From assembly GCA_903861645.1 (NCBI GenBank), contig CAIOVE010000037.1, forward strand, positions 1 to 64,000: a stretch of 64,000 bases of DNA, written 5' to 3'. Positions 16,724-24,984 of the stretch are shown piece by piece. Source of the stretch: an uncultured Hyphomicrobiales bacterium. Lineage in GTDB: Bacteria; Pseudomonadota; Alphaproteobacteria; Rhizobiales; Beijerinckiaceae. The notes beneath the pieces were generated by a model, which did not search any database, was not told the origin of the DNA, and saw only the letters and a list, made by a program, of their open reading frames with translations. Each line of letters begins with the position of its first letter. Position 1 is the first letter of the stretch. A program made the translations under genes and the position numbers.

Positions 16724-17288
16724 TCCGCGCGCCGTCTGGCGCTGGATCGCGGAATACGCGCGCGCCGACGATCCCCTGTCGGCGGTCTGCAACACGCTGG
16801 CGCTGGTCGTCGTCGGCAACCAGCCATTCTATCCGCTCTACGTCTGGTGGTTCGTGGGCGACGATGGCTACGTGTCGTTCCTCACGTTTCTGTCGACGCC
16901 GTTTTTCGCCGCCGTGCCCGCCCTGACGCGACGATGGTCGACCGCCGGGCGCGCGTTGCTACCCCTCGCGGGCATCGCGAACACTTTTATGTGCGCGCGG
17001 ATTTTTGGAGCCGCTTCAGGTGTCGAGGCGTTCTATGCGCCCTGTCTGGTGATCTCGGCGCTTTGCTTCCGCGGCGGCGAAAAAGCCTGGATGCTCGCGA
17101 CCATCGGCGCGGGCCTTCTTGCCTTCACGGTTTCAAGAGCGATGACCGCGGCGCCGCTACATGATTTCACCGCCGCGCAATACGTCTGCTTTGTCTCCAT
17201 GAACACATGGAGCGTCGCCATGCTGACGATTCTCGCGGCCTACAAATTCGGCGTCGCCCACCAGTCACTCGAACACGACGGTCGCTAA
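16716..17288 (+). CDS. Unknown membrane protein of the ECF operon
   Basis: A 190-residue hydrophobic protein (MVDPRAVWRWIAEYARADDPLSAVCNTLALVVVGNQPFYPLYVWWFVGDDG) with about five to six transmembrane segments and no motif I recognise. It overlaps the preceding methyltransferase by 8 bases in another frame, so it is translated as the last gene of the sigma operon. The tail HQSLEHDGR is cytosolic or periplasmic. A role in the same membrane stress response is inferred only from the operon. Confidence 0.75.
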   Translation: MVDPRAVWRWIAEYARADDPLSAVCNTLALVVVGNQPFYPLYVWWFVGDDGYVSFLTFLSTPFFAAVPALTRRWSTAGRALLPLAGIANTFMCARIFGAASGVEAFYAPCLVISALCFRGGEKAWMLATIGAGLLAFTVSRAMTAAPLHDFTAAQYVCFVSMNTWSVAMLTILAAYKFGVAHQSLEHDGR

Positions 17289-17701
17289 TTCGCCGCGCGT
17301 CCGACAAACCACGATGTAACGGCGTATCCGAAGCTCGCGCCCACGCAAGTGACAAAAGCGCCCCAGGTCATGTCGACGACCGTGACGATGGTCGACCATT
17401 GTTTCAGCGTCGCCTGATTGGTCAGGTCATAGGTGGCGTAGGCGAAAAAGCCGAACATCGCGCCGTTGATCGCCGCGCGCCGCCAGTCACTTTCCGCCAG
17501 CGCGGGCATGATCGCCATCATCACGACGCCCAGCATGTAGAGCAGGTAGAAGGCCGCCGCCGGCCCCGGCCGGAAGCCGTCGATGATCATGTCGCCGATA
17601 TAGGGCCGGTAGAGCTTCTCGGCGGCGAAGGACAGCCAGATCGAGTCGAGGCCCAGAAAGGCCACGGCGGTCGAGACATAGGCGATGATGTAACGACTCA
17701 T
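17285..17701 (-). CDS. DUF2177 membrane protein
   Basis: A 138-residue protein with four transmembrane helices (MSRYIIAYVSTAVAFLGLDSIWLSFAAEKLYRP; FFAYATYDLTNQATLKQW), matching DUF2177. The family is often found with RpoE/ChrR clusters. It is convergent with the sigma operon and overlaps its last stop by 4 bases. The start at 17701 is favoured over the upstream in-frame start because AGGGGG lies upstream and the N-terminus then begins directly at the first helix. A matching ECF promoter stands upstream, so it is probably part of the same regulon. Confidence 0.85.
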   Translation of the reverse strand: MSRYIIAYVSTAVAFLGLDSIWLSFAAEKLYRPYIGDMIIDGFRPGPAAAFYLLYMLGVVMMAIMPALAESDWRRAAINGAMFGFFAYATYDLTNQATLKQWSTIVTVVDMTWGAFVTCVGASFGYAVTSWFVGRAAN

Positions 17702-17741
17702 ATGGCGCTTCCCCCTGAACGATCGCGACGGGCGATATCCG

Positions 17742-17771
17742 TTCATACGGCGGACGCGCGCCTTTGGATCG
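17742..17771 (-). promoter_or_regulatory. Predicted ECF promoter of the DUF2177 gene
   Basis: Minus strand: CGATCC (17771-17766), 18 bases, TATGAA (17747-17742). It is one base off the exact -35, with the same 18-base spacing as the two promoters at 13.5 kb. The leader would be about 35 bases. Confidence 0.45.
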
Positions 17772-17782
17772 CCACCGGGCCC

Positions 17783-19183
17783 TTATCCCGCCAGAGCGGG
17801 ACGACGGCCGCGGCTATCAATCGCTTTTTCCAGCGCCGCGCCGACGCGCAAGACCATGGGCTCGTCGAAATAGCGGCCATAAATCTGCATGCCCAGCGGC
17901 AACCCGTCGGATGAAAACCCGATGGGAATGGACATGGCCGGGTTGCCCGTGACGTTGGCCGGCGAATTCAGCAGGGGTGCGTTGGCAGGCATGCCGGGCG
18001 GCGCGGCGTCGAAACGGGGCGCGGGCGCCAGCGCGCCGGCGGTCAGCAGCACGTCGTAGGTCGAAAGCGTCTTGTTGACGGCAAGCGCCAGTTCGCGCCG
18101 CAACCGGTGCGCCTGAATGATGTCCGATCCGGTGACGAAGGCGCCCAGCGTCATGCGCAGCCACGTGAACAGGCCAAAATCGCGCGGGCGCGTCTGGAAA
18201 TCCTTCTCGTGGATCGCGAAGGCTTCCGCGAACATGATGACGCGCCCGCAGGCGTTGAAAAGCTCGTAATCCGGCAGGCGCGCGTCCTCGACCTCCGCGC
18301 CGAGCGACGACAGTTGGCGCGCAGCGTCCTCTATGGCGCCGGAAACCTCCGGCGAAAGACCCGCGAGACCCTCGTGGAAATGCCGGACGACGCCGACCCG
18401 CAGTCCCTTGACGCCGCGCGTCAGCGAGCCACGAAAATCAGGCTTCGGCACGTCCGCGCTGGCGGGATCGAGCGGATCGTGACCAGCGATGATGTCCATC
18501 GCGATCGCCGCGTCCTCGACGCTCCATGCCAGCGGCCCGCAATGATCAAGCGAATAGGCGAGCGGGAAAACGCCGCGCCGCGAGACAAGGCCGTAGGTCG
18601 GCTTGAGGCCGACCGTGCCGCAATAAGAAGCGGGTCCGCGGATCGATCCGCCCGTGTCCGAGCCCATGGCCATGCGCACGATGCCCGCGGCGACGGCGGC
18701 GCCCGACCCCGACGACGAACCGCCGGGAATATGATCGGGGTTCCAAGGGTTGCGCGCCGGCGGAAACGGCAGGTCGAAACTGGGGCCGCCCAAAGCGAAT
18801 TCGTGCGTGGACAACTTGCCCAGCAAAGCGCCGCCGGACGCCCGGAATCGCGCCGCGACGACGGAATCCTCTTCGGGAATATTATTCTCGCGCAGCTTCG
18901 AGTGGCAAGTCGTGCGAATGCCCGCGGTGTCGAAAATATCCTTCAGGGCATAGGGCACGCCCTGCATCGGTCCGCGATCGACGCCAGCGCGGAAGTCGGC
19001 GTCCGCGGCGTCGGCGTCGGCGAGCGCCCGCTCGGGCGTCACGGTGATGAAGGCGTTGATCGCCGGATCAATCGCGGCGATGCGCGCCAACGCATGTTCG
19101 GTGAGCTGTCGCGACGACACCTCGCCCTTGCGCAGCAACGCGCCCGCCTCGGCGATGGAGAGTTCGTGCAGGGCCGCGCTCAC
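17783..19183 (-). CDS. Amidase signature enzyme, AtzE/GatA-like
   Basis: An amidase with the Ser-cisSer-Lys triad: Lys81 in YALKDIFDTAG, the Gly/Ser-rich GGSSSGSGAAVAAG, and nucleophile Ser180 in GSDTGGSIRGPASYCGTVGLKPTYG. The 466-residue length is usual. It is preceded by a small AtzG/GatC-like gene whose stop overlaps its start by 4 bases; AtzE-AtzG form a heteromeric 1-carboxybiuret hydrolase in cyanuric acid breakdown, so this amidase likely works as such a complex. The substrate is unknown. Alternatives are an indoleacetamide or other aryl amide hydrolase. Confidence 0.87.
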   Translation of the reverse strand: MSAALHELSIAEAGALLRKGEVSSRQLTEHALARIAAIDPAINAFITVTPERALADADAADADFRAGVDRGPMQGVPYALKDIFDTAGIRTTCHSKLRENNIPEEDSVVAARFRASGGALLGKLSTHEFALGGPSFDLPFPPARNPWNPDHIPGGSSSGSGAAVAAGIVRMAMGSDTGGSIRGPASYCGTVGLKPTYGLVSRRGVFPLAYSLDHCGPLAWSVEDAAIAMDIIAGHDPLDPASADVPKPDFRGSLTRGVKGLRVGVVRHFHEGLAGLSPEVSGAIEDAARQLSSLGAEVEDARLPDYELFNACGRVIMFAEAFAIHEKDFQTRPRDFGLFTWLRMTLGAFVTGSDIIQAHRLRRELALAVNKTLSTYDVLLTAGALAPAPRFDAAPPGMPANAPLLNSPANVTGNPAMSIPIGFSSDGLPLGMQIYGRYFDEPMVLRVGAALEKAIDSRGRRPALAG

Positions 19184-19395
19184 GGGATTTGCCGCGTGAT
19201 CGAACGGACGTCGAACGACGCCGCGAATTCCGATGTCGCCGGGCGCGGATGGTGCAGGAGCGCCGTCATCTTGCGCAGATCCCGGAAGCCTTCCAGCAGC
19301 GCCGCCCGTCGCTCGGGCGGTATCTCGATGCCCGCGCGCCGCGCGAGCGCGTCGAATTCGGCCTGCAAGTCCGCTTCATCCAATTGCGTCGCCAT
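19180..19395 (-). CDS. AtzG/GatC-like small amidase partner (DUF4089-like)
   Basis: A 71-residue protein (MATQLDEADLQAEFDALARRAGIEIPPERRAALLEGFRDL), helical, ending ASFDVRSITRQIP. The pattern of a short helical N-terminus, a Pro turn, FRDLRKMTALL, and an extended tail resembles AtzG and GatC, which wrap around their amidase partner. AGGGGAG stands before the ATG at 19395; a longer frame upstream has no ribosome site. It is directly coupled to the amidase. Homology is judged from pattern only. Confidence 0.7.
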   Translation of the reverse strand: MATQLDEADLQAEFDALARRAGIEIPPERRAALLEGFRDLRKMTALLHHPRPATSEFAASFDVRSITRQIP

Positions 19396-19485
19396 GTCGA
19401 ACTCCCCTTTGGGACGCCCGAAGCCTAGCCAGAAGCGGGCCAACTCCCGTCGCGCCTTCGGGCGAGGGCGCGACGGCGCCACGCG

Positions 19486-21126
19486 CTATTTGCGCGGCGT
19501 CATGCGCGACTGCGCCTTCTCTAGGCAGGTGATGAACTCCAGCAGCACCGGCACGCCCTCGCGGGTTTTCTGGATGCCGCGCAGGATCGCCGGAACGATT
19601 TCCTCCGGCGTGGTCACCCGCTCGCCGTAACCGCCCAGCGCCTTCGCGAGATCGGCGTAATTGCCGGAGATGTCTGTGGCGCGAAAACGCTCCGTCGACT
19701 CCGGCATGATGTCGAGTTCGCAGGCCATCGAGAAGTTATTGAACAGGATCGACAGGATCGGAATTCGGTAACGCGCCGCCGTTTCGAAATCCATGCCGGT
19801 GAAGCCGATGGCCGCGTCGCCCCAGACGTTGATGCAGAGCTTTTCGGGCTCGGCCATCTTGGCGCCCATCGCGAGACCCAGTCCGTAGCCAAGCTGCGTG
19901 GTCTTGCCCCAGCCGAGATAGGAGAGCGGCGTCGTCGACACCCAGAAAGGCGACAACTGGTCGCGTGGCGAGCCCGCGTCATGGGTGATGATGGTATTAG
20001 CCACGTCCACGGTTTTCATCAGGTCGTTGATGACGCGATAGGGCGTCAGCGGCGTTTCCGACGAGGTCAATTTCGCCTTCCATTCGGCGAGCCACGGCTC
20101 GCGCACGGCGGCGATTTCCGCCGCGATGGCCTTGCCGTCGCGCGGCGCCTTCACAATGTCCGCGAGGCGGGCGTTGAGCGCGTCAAGCGTCAGGCCGGCG
20201 TCGCCGATGAGGCCGAGGCGAACCTCGATATCCTTGTTGAGATGTTTGGGATCGAGCGTCGCGTGAATGATCGCCTTGCCGGATGGCATTTTCACGCCAA
20301 AGGCCGTTTCGGAGAACGAGCAGCCGACGCCGAAAATCACGTCGGCCTCGTCGAGGAAATGGCGCACCGCGCGCGGCATCGCCGCGCCGCCCGAACCCAG
20401 CGCCAGCGGATGATCCTCGGGAAAGGCGCTCTTGCCTTCCAGCGAGGTGCAAACGGGAATCGCCAGCCGCTCGGCGAGCGCGCGCAACTGCGGCCAGGCC
20501 CGCGCGTAATGGACGCCCTGCCCCGCGTAGATAACCGGACGCTTCGCCTTCGCGAGCATCTCGGCGGCCGCTTCAACCGCCGCCGGGTCAGGTCCGTAGC
20601 GGGTCGAGATCACCGGCGTGTAATCGAAATCGGCGGGAACCTCCTCGTTCCAGACGTCCTTCGGCACCTCGACCACGCAGGGCCCGCCGCGGCCGTTGCG
20701 CAATTGCGTGAAGGCGCGCCGGAAGACGTTGACGATCTCGGCGCCGCTCGTCAGTTGCTCGACGGATTTGACATAGGTGCCCATGGACTTGGGCGCGGAA
20801 AAATTCGGATCGACATGGGCGAGGCGACGATCATAGCCGCCGGGAATGACCAGCAGCGGCACGGACTCGCTATAGGCCTGCGCGATGGCGCCGAGCGTGT
20901 TCTCGGTGCCCGGCCCGTGCTGCATGCAGAACACGCCAACATTGCGCCCGCTCGACACGCGCGACAGGGCGTCGGCCATGTGAACGCCGATGCGCTCCTG
21001 CCGCACGACGATGGGCTTGATGCCCACTTTCGCGGCGCCCTCGAAGAGCGGATTGACGGGATAGCCAAACAGCGTGTCGACGCCCTCGCGCTTGAGGATT
21101 TCGGCGATGGCGTCAACTACTTTCAT
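19486..21126 (-). CDS. Thiamine-diphosphate-dependent enzyme (acetolactate synthase-like)
   Basis: A 546-residue ThDP enzyme with the three domains of the pyruvate-oxidase/acetolactate-synthase group. The catalytic Glu that activates the cofactor is Glu44 (VRQERIGVHMADA). The C-terminal cofactor site is WGDAAIGFTGMDFETAARYRIPILSILFNNFSM, the GDG-to-NN motif with Ala in the third place. It lies between UbiK and the AtzG/AtzE pair, on their strand, 90 bases ahead of the AtzG-like gene. Substrate is unknown; no small regulatory subunit (IlvH) is present, so it is not the branched-chain biosynthetic enzyme. The start at 21126 follows GAGG. Confidence 0.85.
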   Translation of the reverse strand: MKVVDAIAEILKREGVDTLFGYPVNPLFEGAAKVGIKPIVVRQERIGVHMADALSRVSSGRNVGVFCMQHGPGTENTLGAIAQAYSESVPLLVIPGGYDRRLAHVDPNFSAPKSMGTYVKSVEQLTSGAEIVNVFRRAFTQLRNGRGGPCVVEVPKDVWNEEVPADFDYTPVISTRYGPDPAAVEAAAEMLAKAKRPVIYAGQGVHYARAWPQLRALAERLAIPVCTSLEGKSAFPEDHPLALGSGGAAMPRAVRHFLDEADVIFGVGCSFSETAFGVKMPSGKAIIHATLDPKHLNKDIEVRLGLIGDAGLTLDALNARLADIVKAPRDGKAIAAEIAAVREPWLAEWKAKLTSSETPLTPYRVINDLMKTVDVANTIITHDAGSPRDQLSPFWVSTTPLSYLGWGKTTQLGYGLGLAMGAKMAEPEKLCINVWGDAAIGFTGMDFETAARYRIPILSILFNNFSMACELDIMPESTERFRATDISGNYADLAKALGGYGERVTTPEEIVPAILRGIQKTREGVPVLLEFITCLEKAQSRMTPRK

Positions 21127-21230
21127 GGGCGTTTCCTCGCGATGGCGGGCGCCCGTTCGTTTGTCGGGCGGCGCGCGCCCGACATTCATAATCATGTTGG
21201 CCGGTTCGGCAAGCGCGCGACGAAGCGCCT

Positions 21231-21497
21231 TCAGACGGCGGGCTTGGCCGCCTCGATCCTCGCCTCGAGATCGGCGATGCGCTTTTCAAGCCGCTCGTTT
21301 TCCTCGCGCGCGAGCGCGGCCATGTCGCGCACCGCCTCGAATTCCTCGCGCGTCACCACGTTCATGGTCGAGAGCATGCGCTCGATCTGCGTCTTGATGA
21401 CGGTCTCGACCTCGCGTCGCACGCCGCCGGCGAGGCCCGCCGCGTCGCTCATCAGACGGGAAACGTCGTTGAAGATGGGGCTACGGTATTCGGGCAT
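21231..21497 (-). CDS. ubiK: Ubiquinone biosynthesis accessory factor UbiK (BMFP/YqiC family)
   Basis: An 88-residue protein with the BMFP pattern: amphipathic helix (IFNDVSRLMSDAAGLAGGVRREVETVIKTQIERML), the conserved NVVTREEFEAVRDMAA, and a C-terminal coiled coil (ENERLEKRIADLEARI). UbiK helps assemble aerobic ubiquinone biosynthesis, probably by bridging Ubi proteins and lipid. AGGAG stands before 21497. The family is often found near lgt in Hyphomicrobiales; here an amidase gene lies between them. Confidence 0.87.
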   Translation of the reverse strand: MPEYRSPIFNDVSRLMSDAAGLAGGVRREVETVIKTQIERMLSTMNVVTREEFEAVRDMAALAREENERLEKRIADLEARIEAAKPAV

Positions 21498-21634
21498 GAC
21501 GCTTGCTCCTCGGATCATCGGGAAAACACATGGGACGACACGCGCCCGGATGCAAGCGCCGGATCGTCGCGACGTTTCGATGGCGCCACGCGCCGCCAGC
21601 CGCTAGGCTTGACCAACCCCGACCGGAGCCGCCC

Positions 21635-22978
21635 ATGTCCAACGCCATCGCGCCGAAAAGCTATATCGCCAGCGCCGCCGCCCTCGCCAGCGGCGCGGAC
21701 ACGCCGCGGGCGTTTCTGGAGCGCTGCCTCGCCGCCATCGACGCCCACGAAAAGGACGTGCTCGCCTTCGTGACGCTCGACGTCGACGCCGCCCGCGCGG
21801 CGGCGGACGCCGCGACGAAACGCTGGCGCGACGGCCATCGGCTGTCGGCCATCGACGGCATGCCCATCGGCGTCAAGGACGTGATCGAAACGGTCGACAT
21901 GCCCACGGGCATGGGCTCGCCCCTGTTCACCGGCGTGCGCTCCGGCCGCGACGCCGCCAGCGTCAAGGCGCTGCGACAGGCCGGCGCCATCATCCTCGGC
22001 AAGACCGTGACGACGGAATTCGCCGCCTCGTTCCCCGGCCCCACCCGCAACCCGCACGATCTCTCCCGCACCCCCGGCGGATCGTCCAGCGGATCGGCCG
22101 CGGGCGTCGCCAGCGGCTTTTTCAGCGCCGGCCTCGGTACGCAGGTCGTCGGCTCCATCGTCCGCCCATCGAGCTTCTGCGGGGTCGTCGGCTTCAAGCC
22201 CTCGATCGGCGGGATCAATCGCGGCGGCAGCCATGATTTCATGAGCCAGAGCGCGCAGGGCGCCCTCGGGGCCAGCCTCGCCGATGTCTGGCAAGTGCTG
22301 ATCGAGATCGTCTCGCGGGCCGGCGGCGACCCCGGTTGGCCGGGCCTCGCCGGGCCCATGAGCCTGCCCGCGGCCCGCGCGCCCACCGCGCTGGCGGTGC
22401 TGGAGACGCCCGGCTGGGCCAAGGCCTCCGACGCGCTCAAGGCCGCCTTCGCGGCGCGACTAAGCGGCCTGTCGCGCGCCGGGATCAAGCTTCTGACCCG
22501 CGCCAACACGCCCGCCATCGAGGCGGTCGAAAAATCCCTTGAAAGCGCCCTCGCGCTCACCCGCGACATCAATGGCTGGGAGTCCATCTGGCCGCTCAAC
22601 ATCTATCGCGACCGGGACGCCTCGAAGCTGAGCGCGCCGATGCGCGAGCGGCTGGCCGAATCCGAGAAGATGACACCGGACGACTACCGCCGGGCCCTCG
22701 CCGCGCGCGCCGCCATGCGCGTGACCTACGCCCGACTGGCCGACCTCGCCGACGCCTGCGTCACCCTGTCGGCGACCGGCCCGGCGCCCGTGGGCCTCGC
22801 CTCGACGGGCGACCCGGCCTTCGCCGTGCCCGGCTCCATCCTCGGCGTCCCCGCCCTGTCCCTGCCGCTCCTGAGCGAGAACGGCCTGCCGGTTGGCCTG
22901 CAATTGATGGGCTTCGAGCAGCGCGACGCGGACCTTTTCGCGGTCGCCGGCGCGGTGGAGGCGATTCCGGGGGATTGA
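21635..22978 (+). CDS. Amidase signature family protein
   Basis: A second amidase, 447 residues, not closely similar to the one at 17783. Triad elements are Lys in GVKDVIETVDMPTG, the Ser-rich GGSSSGSAAGVASGF, and the nucleophile in TQVVGSIVRPSSFCGVVGFKPS. The VVGS version of the nucleophile strand differs from the usual D-T-G-G-S and is typical of AtzF-unrelated, uncharacterised amidases. CGGAG precedes the ATG at 21635; the longer frame upstream overlaps ubiK's leader. Substrate unknown. Confidence 0.85.
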   Translation: MSNAIAPKSYIASAAALASGADTPRAFLERCLAAIDAHEKDVLAFVTLDVDAARAAADAATKRWRDGHRLSAIDGMPIGVKDVIETVDMPTGMGSPLFTGVRSGRDAASVKALRQAGAIILGKTVTTEFAASFPGPTRNPHDLSRTPGGSSSGSAAGVASGFFSAGLGTQVVGSIVRPSSFCGVVGFKPSIGGINRGGSHDFMSQSAQGALGASLADVWQVLIEIVSRAGGDPGWPGLAGPMSLPAARAPTALAVLETPGWAKASDALKAAFAARLSGLSRAGIKLLTRANTPAIEAVEKSLESALALTRDINGWESIWPLNIYRDRDASKLSAPMRERLAESEKMTPDDYRRALAARAAMRVTYARLADLADACVTLSATGPAPVGLASTGDPAFAVPGSILGVPALSLPLLSENGLPVGLQLMGFEQRDADLFAVAGAVEAIPGD

Positions 22979-23050
22979 AATCGGCAAGGCGGCAATCGCC
23001 TTGACGCCATGTCGTCCCCGCGCGACACGGCGTCAAGGATTGGAAAAAGC

Positions 23051-23872
23051 GTGATTCTCCTCTCGATCCCCTATCCGCGAATAGACCCGGTGGCGCTCTG
23101 GCTCGGCCCCCTGCCGATCCGCTGGTACGCGCTCGCCTATATCGTCGGCCTTGTCGCCGGCTGGCTCTACGCCCGGCGCGTGGCGGCGCGGGACTCCTTC
23201 TGGGGACCAACGCCCCGGCCCGGCGTCGCGAGCCTCGACGATCTCCTTGTCTATTGCGCCCTCGGCGTGGTTCTGGGCGGTCGCCTCGGCTATGTCGCCT
23301 TCTATAACGGCGGCTATTTCCTCGAACATCCCGAGGAAATCCTGATGGTCTGGAAGGGGGGCATGTCCTTCCACGGAGGACTCGCCGGCGCGGCGCTGGG
23401 CGTCTGGCTTTTCGCCCGCCGACTTCGAATGCCCGTGCTGCCGATCGCCGATCTGTGCTGCGCGGTCGCGCCGTTGGGCCTGTTGCTTGGCCGCGTCGCC
23501 AACTTCATCAAGCCGGAGCTTTGGGGGCGCCCGACGGACGTGCCCTGGGCGATGGTTTTTCCGGACGCCGGCCCGCTGCCGCGCCATCCCAGCCAGCTTT
23601 ACGAGGCCGGGCTTGAAGGCGTTGCGCTGTTCCTGATCCTGATGGCCGCGACCCACGCGGGCGCGTTGCGTCGGCCCGGTCTTTTGTCGGCGATTTTCGC
23701 CATCGGCTACGCTTTCGCGCGAGTCTTTTGCGAATTCTTCCGCGAGCCCGACCCGCAACTCGGCTTTCTGTTCGGCGGCGCGACCATGGGCATGTTGCTG
23801 TCCGCGCCACTTGCGCTGGTCGGGCTGGTCTTGCTGGCCGTTTCGCGCCAATCGCCGGAACCCGAAAAATGA
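23051..23872 (+). CDS. lgt: Prolipoprotein diacylglyceryl transferase Lgt
   Basis: An inner-membrane enzyme that moves diacylglycerol from phosphatidylglycerol onto the lipobox Cys of prolipoproteins. It has seven hydrophobic segments, IRWYALAYIVGLVAGWLYARR, the essential His region SFHGGLAGAALG, and the signature GRVANFIKPELWGRPTDVPWAMVFP followed by RHPSQLYEAGLEG. The likely start is the GTG at 23051, since family members begin a few residues before the IPYPxIDP motif; an in-frame ATG at 23009 would add 14 residues. It overlaps midA by 4 bases. Confidence 0.95.
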   Translation: MILLSIPYPRIDPVALWLGPLPIRWYALAYIVGLVAGWLYARRVAARDSFWGPTPRPGVASLDDLLVYCALGVVLGGRLGYVAFYNGGYFLEHPEEILMVWKGGMSFHGGLAGAALGVWLFARRLRMPVLPIADLCCAVAPLGLLLGRVANFIKPELWGRPTDVPWAMVFPDAGPLPRHPSQLYEAGLEGVALFLILMAATHAGALRRPGLLSAIFAIGYAFARVFCEFFREPDPQLGFLFGGATMGMLLSAPLALVGLVLLAVSRQSPEPEK

Positions 23873-24984
23873 GCGATCTTGGCGCCATCATCCGCTCGAT
23901 GATCGCCCAGGAAGGCCCGATGTCGCTCGAACGATACATGGGGTTGGCGCTGGGTCACCCGCGCCACGGCTATTACATGACGCGCGATCCGCTTGGCGCG
24001 AGCGGCGATTTCATCACCTCGCCCGAAATCAGCCAGATGTTCGGCGAGATCATCGGCGTGTGGTGCGCCGACTATTGGGCGCGCATGGGCGCGCCGGGGC
24101 GGATCAATCTAGTCGAGCTTGGGCCGGGCCGCGGCACGCTGATGCGCGACGTGTTGCGCGCGGCGCGCGTCATGCCCGGGTTTTCCCAAGCGATCAATGT
24201 GCAACTCGTTGAAATGTCGCCCGTGCTGCGCGTCGCGCAGAAGGAAACCCTGCGCGACGCCGGCGCGCGGATCGAATGGTTTCATCACTTCGGCGAATTG
24301 CCGCCCGGTCCGGCGATCATTCTGGCCAACGAATTCTTCGACGCCCTCCCCGTGCGCCACTTCGTGCGCACGCGTTATGGCTGGCGCGAGCGCGTCGTCG
24401 GGCTCGGAGCGGGCGATGGCCTGTCCTTCGGCGTCGGCCCGAGCAACATTTCCGCGCTGCGCGTTCTCGCGCCCGAGGGGTCCATCATAGAGAGCGGCGC
24501 CATCGGACAACGATTGATGACCGAGATCGCCAGACGGCTGGTCGCCGAGGGAGGCGTCGCGCTGGCGATAGACTACGGCTACGCGCAGACCGCCCTCGGC
24601 GAGACATTGCAGGCCATGCGCGCGCACGCCTATGTCCATCCGCTGCGCGAGCCCGGCGAGGCCGATCTGACCACCCATGTCGATTTCGCGGCCCTCGCCC
24701 GCGCCGCGCGGTCGGTGGGCGCGCGCGTGCATGGCCCCGTCACGCAGGCGGATTTCCTGCTCGGTCTAGGCATGGCCGCGCGCGCCGACGCGCTCAAGCG
24801 CGCGGCTCCGCCCGCCCGCGGCCCGGTGATCGAATCCGAACTGCGACGCCTGACGGCGCATTCAAACGACGAGGCCGTTGACGCCTGCCGCGCGAGCGGC
24901 ATGGGCAGCCTGTTCAAGGTTATCGCCGTCGCGGGGAGCGGCGACGTCGCGCCCGCCGGCTTCGAAAAGGCCGAAAACCCATGA
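23869..24984 (+). CDS. MidA/NDUFAF7-type SAM-dependent methyltransferase
   Basis: A 371-residue member of DUF185 (Methyltransf_28). Family marks are YMGLALGHPRHGYYMTRDPLGASGDFITSPEISQMFGE at the N-terminus, the SAM-binding VELGPGRGTLMRDVLR and LANEFFDALPVRHFV. Mitochondrial NDUFAF7 methylates an arginine of complex I, and the bacterial family is thought to have a comparable protein-arginine target; that is inference here. It is the middle gene of lgt-midA-pgeF with 4-base overlaps at both ends. Confidence 0.9.
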   Translation: MSDLGAIIRSMIAQEGPMSLERYMGLALGHPRHGYYMTRDPLGASGDFITSPEISQMFGEIIGVWCADYWARMGAPGRINLVELGPGRGTLMRDVLRAARVMPGFSQAINVQLVEMSPVLRVAQKETLRDAGARIEWFHHFGELPPGPAIILANEFFDALPVRHFVRTRYGWRERVVGLGAGDGLSFGVGPSNISALRVLAPEGSIIESGAIGQRLMTEIARRLVAEGGVALAIDYGYAQTALGETLQAMRAHAYVHPLREPGEADLTTHVDFAALARAARSVGARVHGPVTQADFLLGLGMAARADALKRAAPPARGPVIESELRRLTAHSNDEAVDACRASGMGSLFKVIAVAGSGDVAPAGFEKAENP

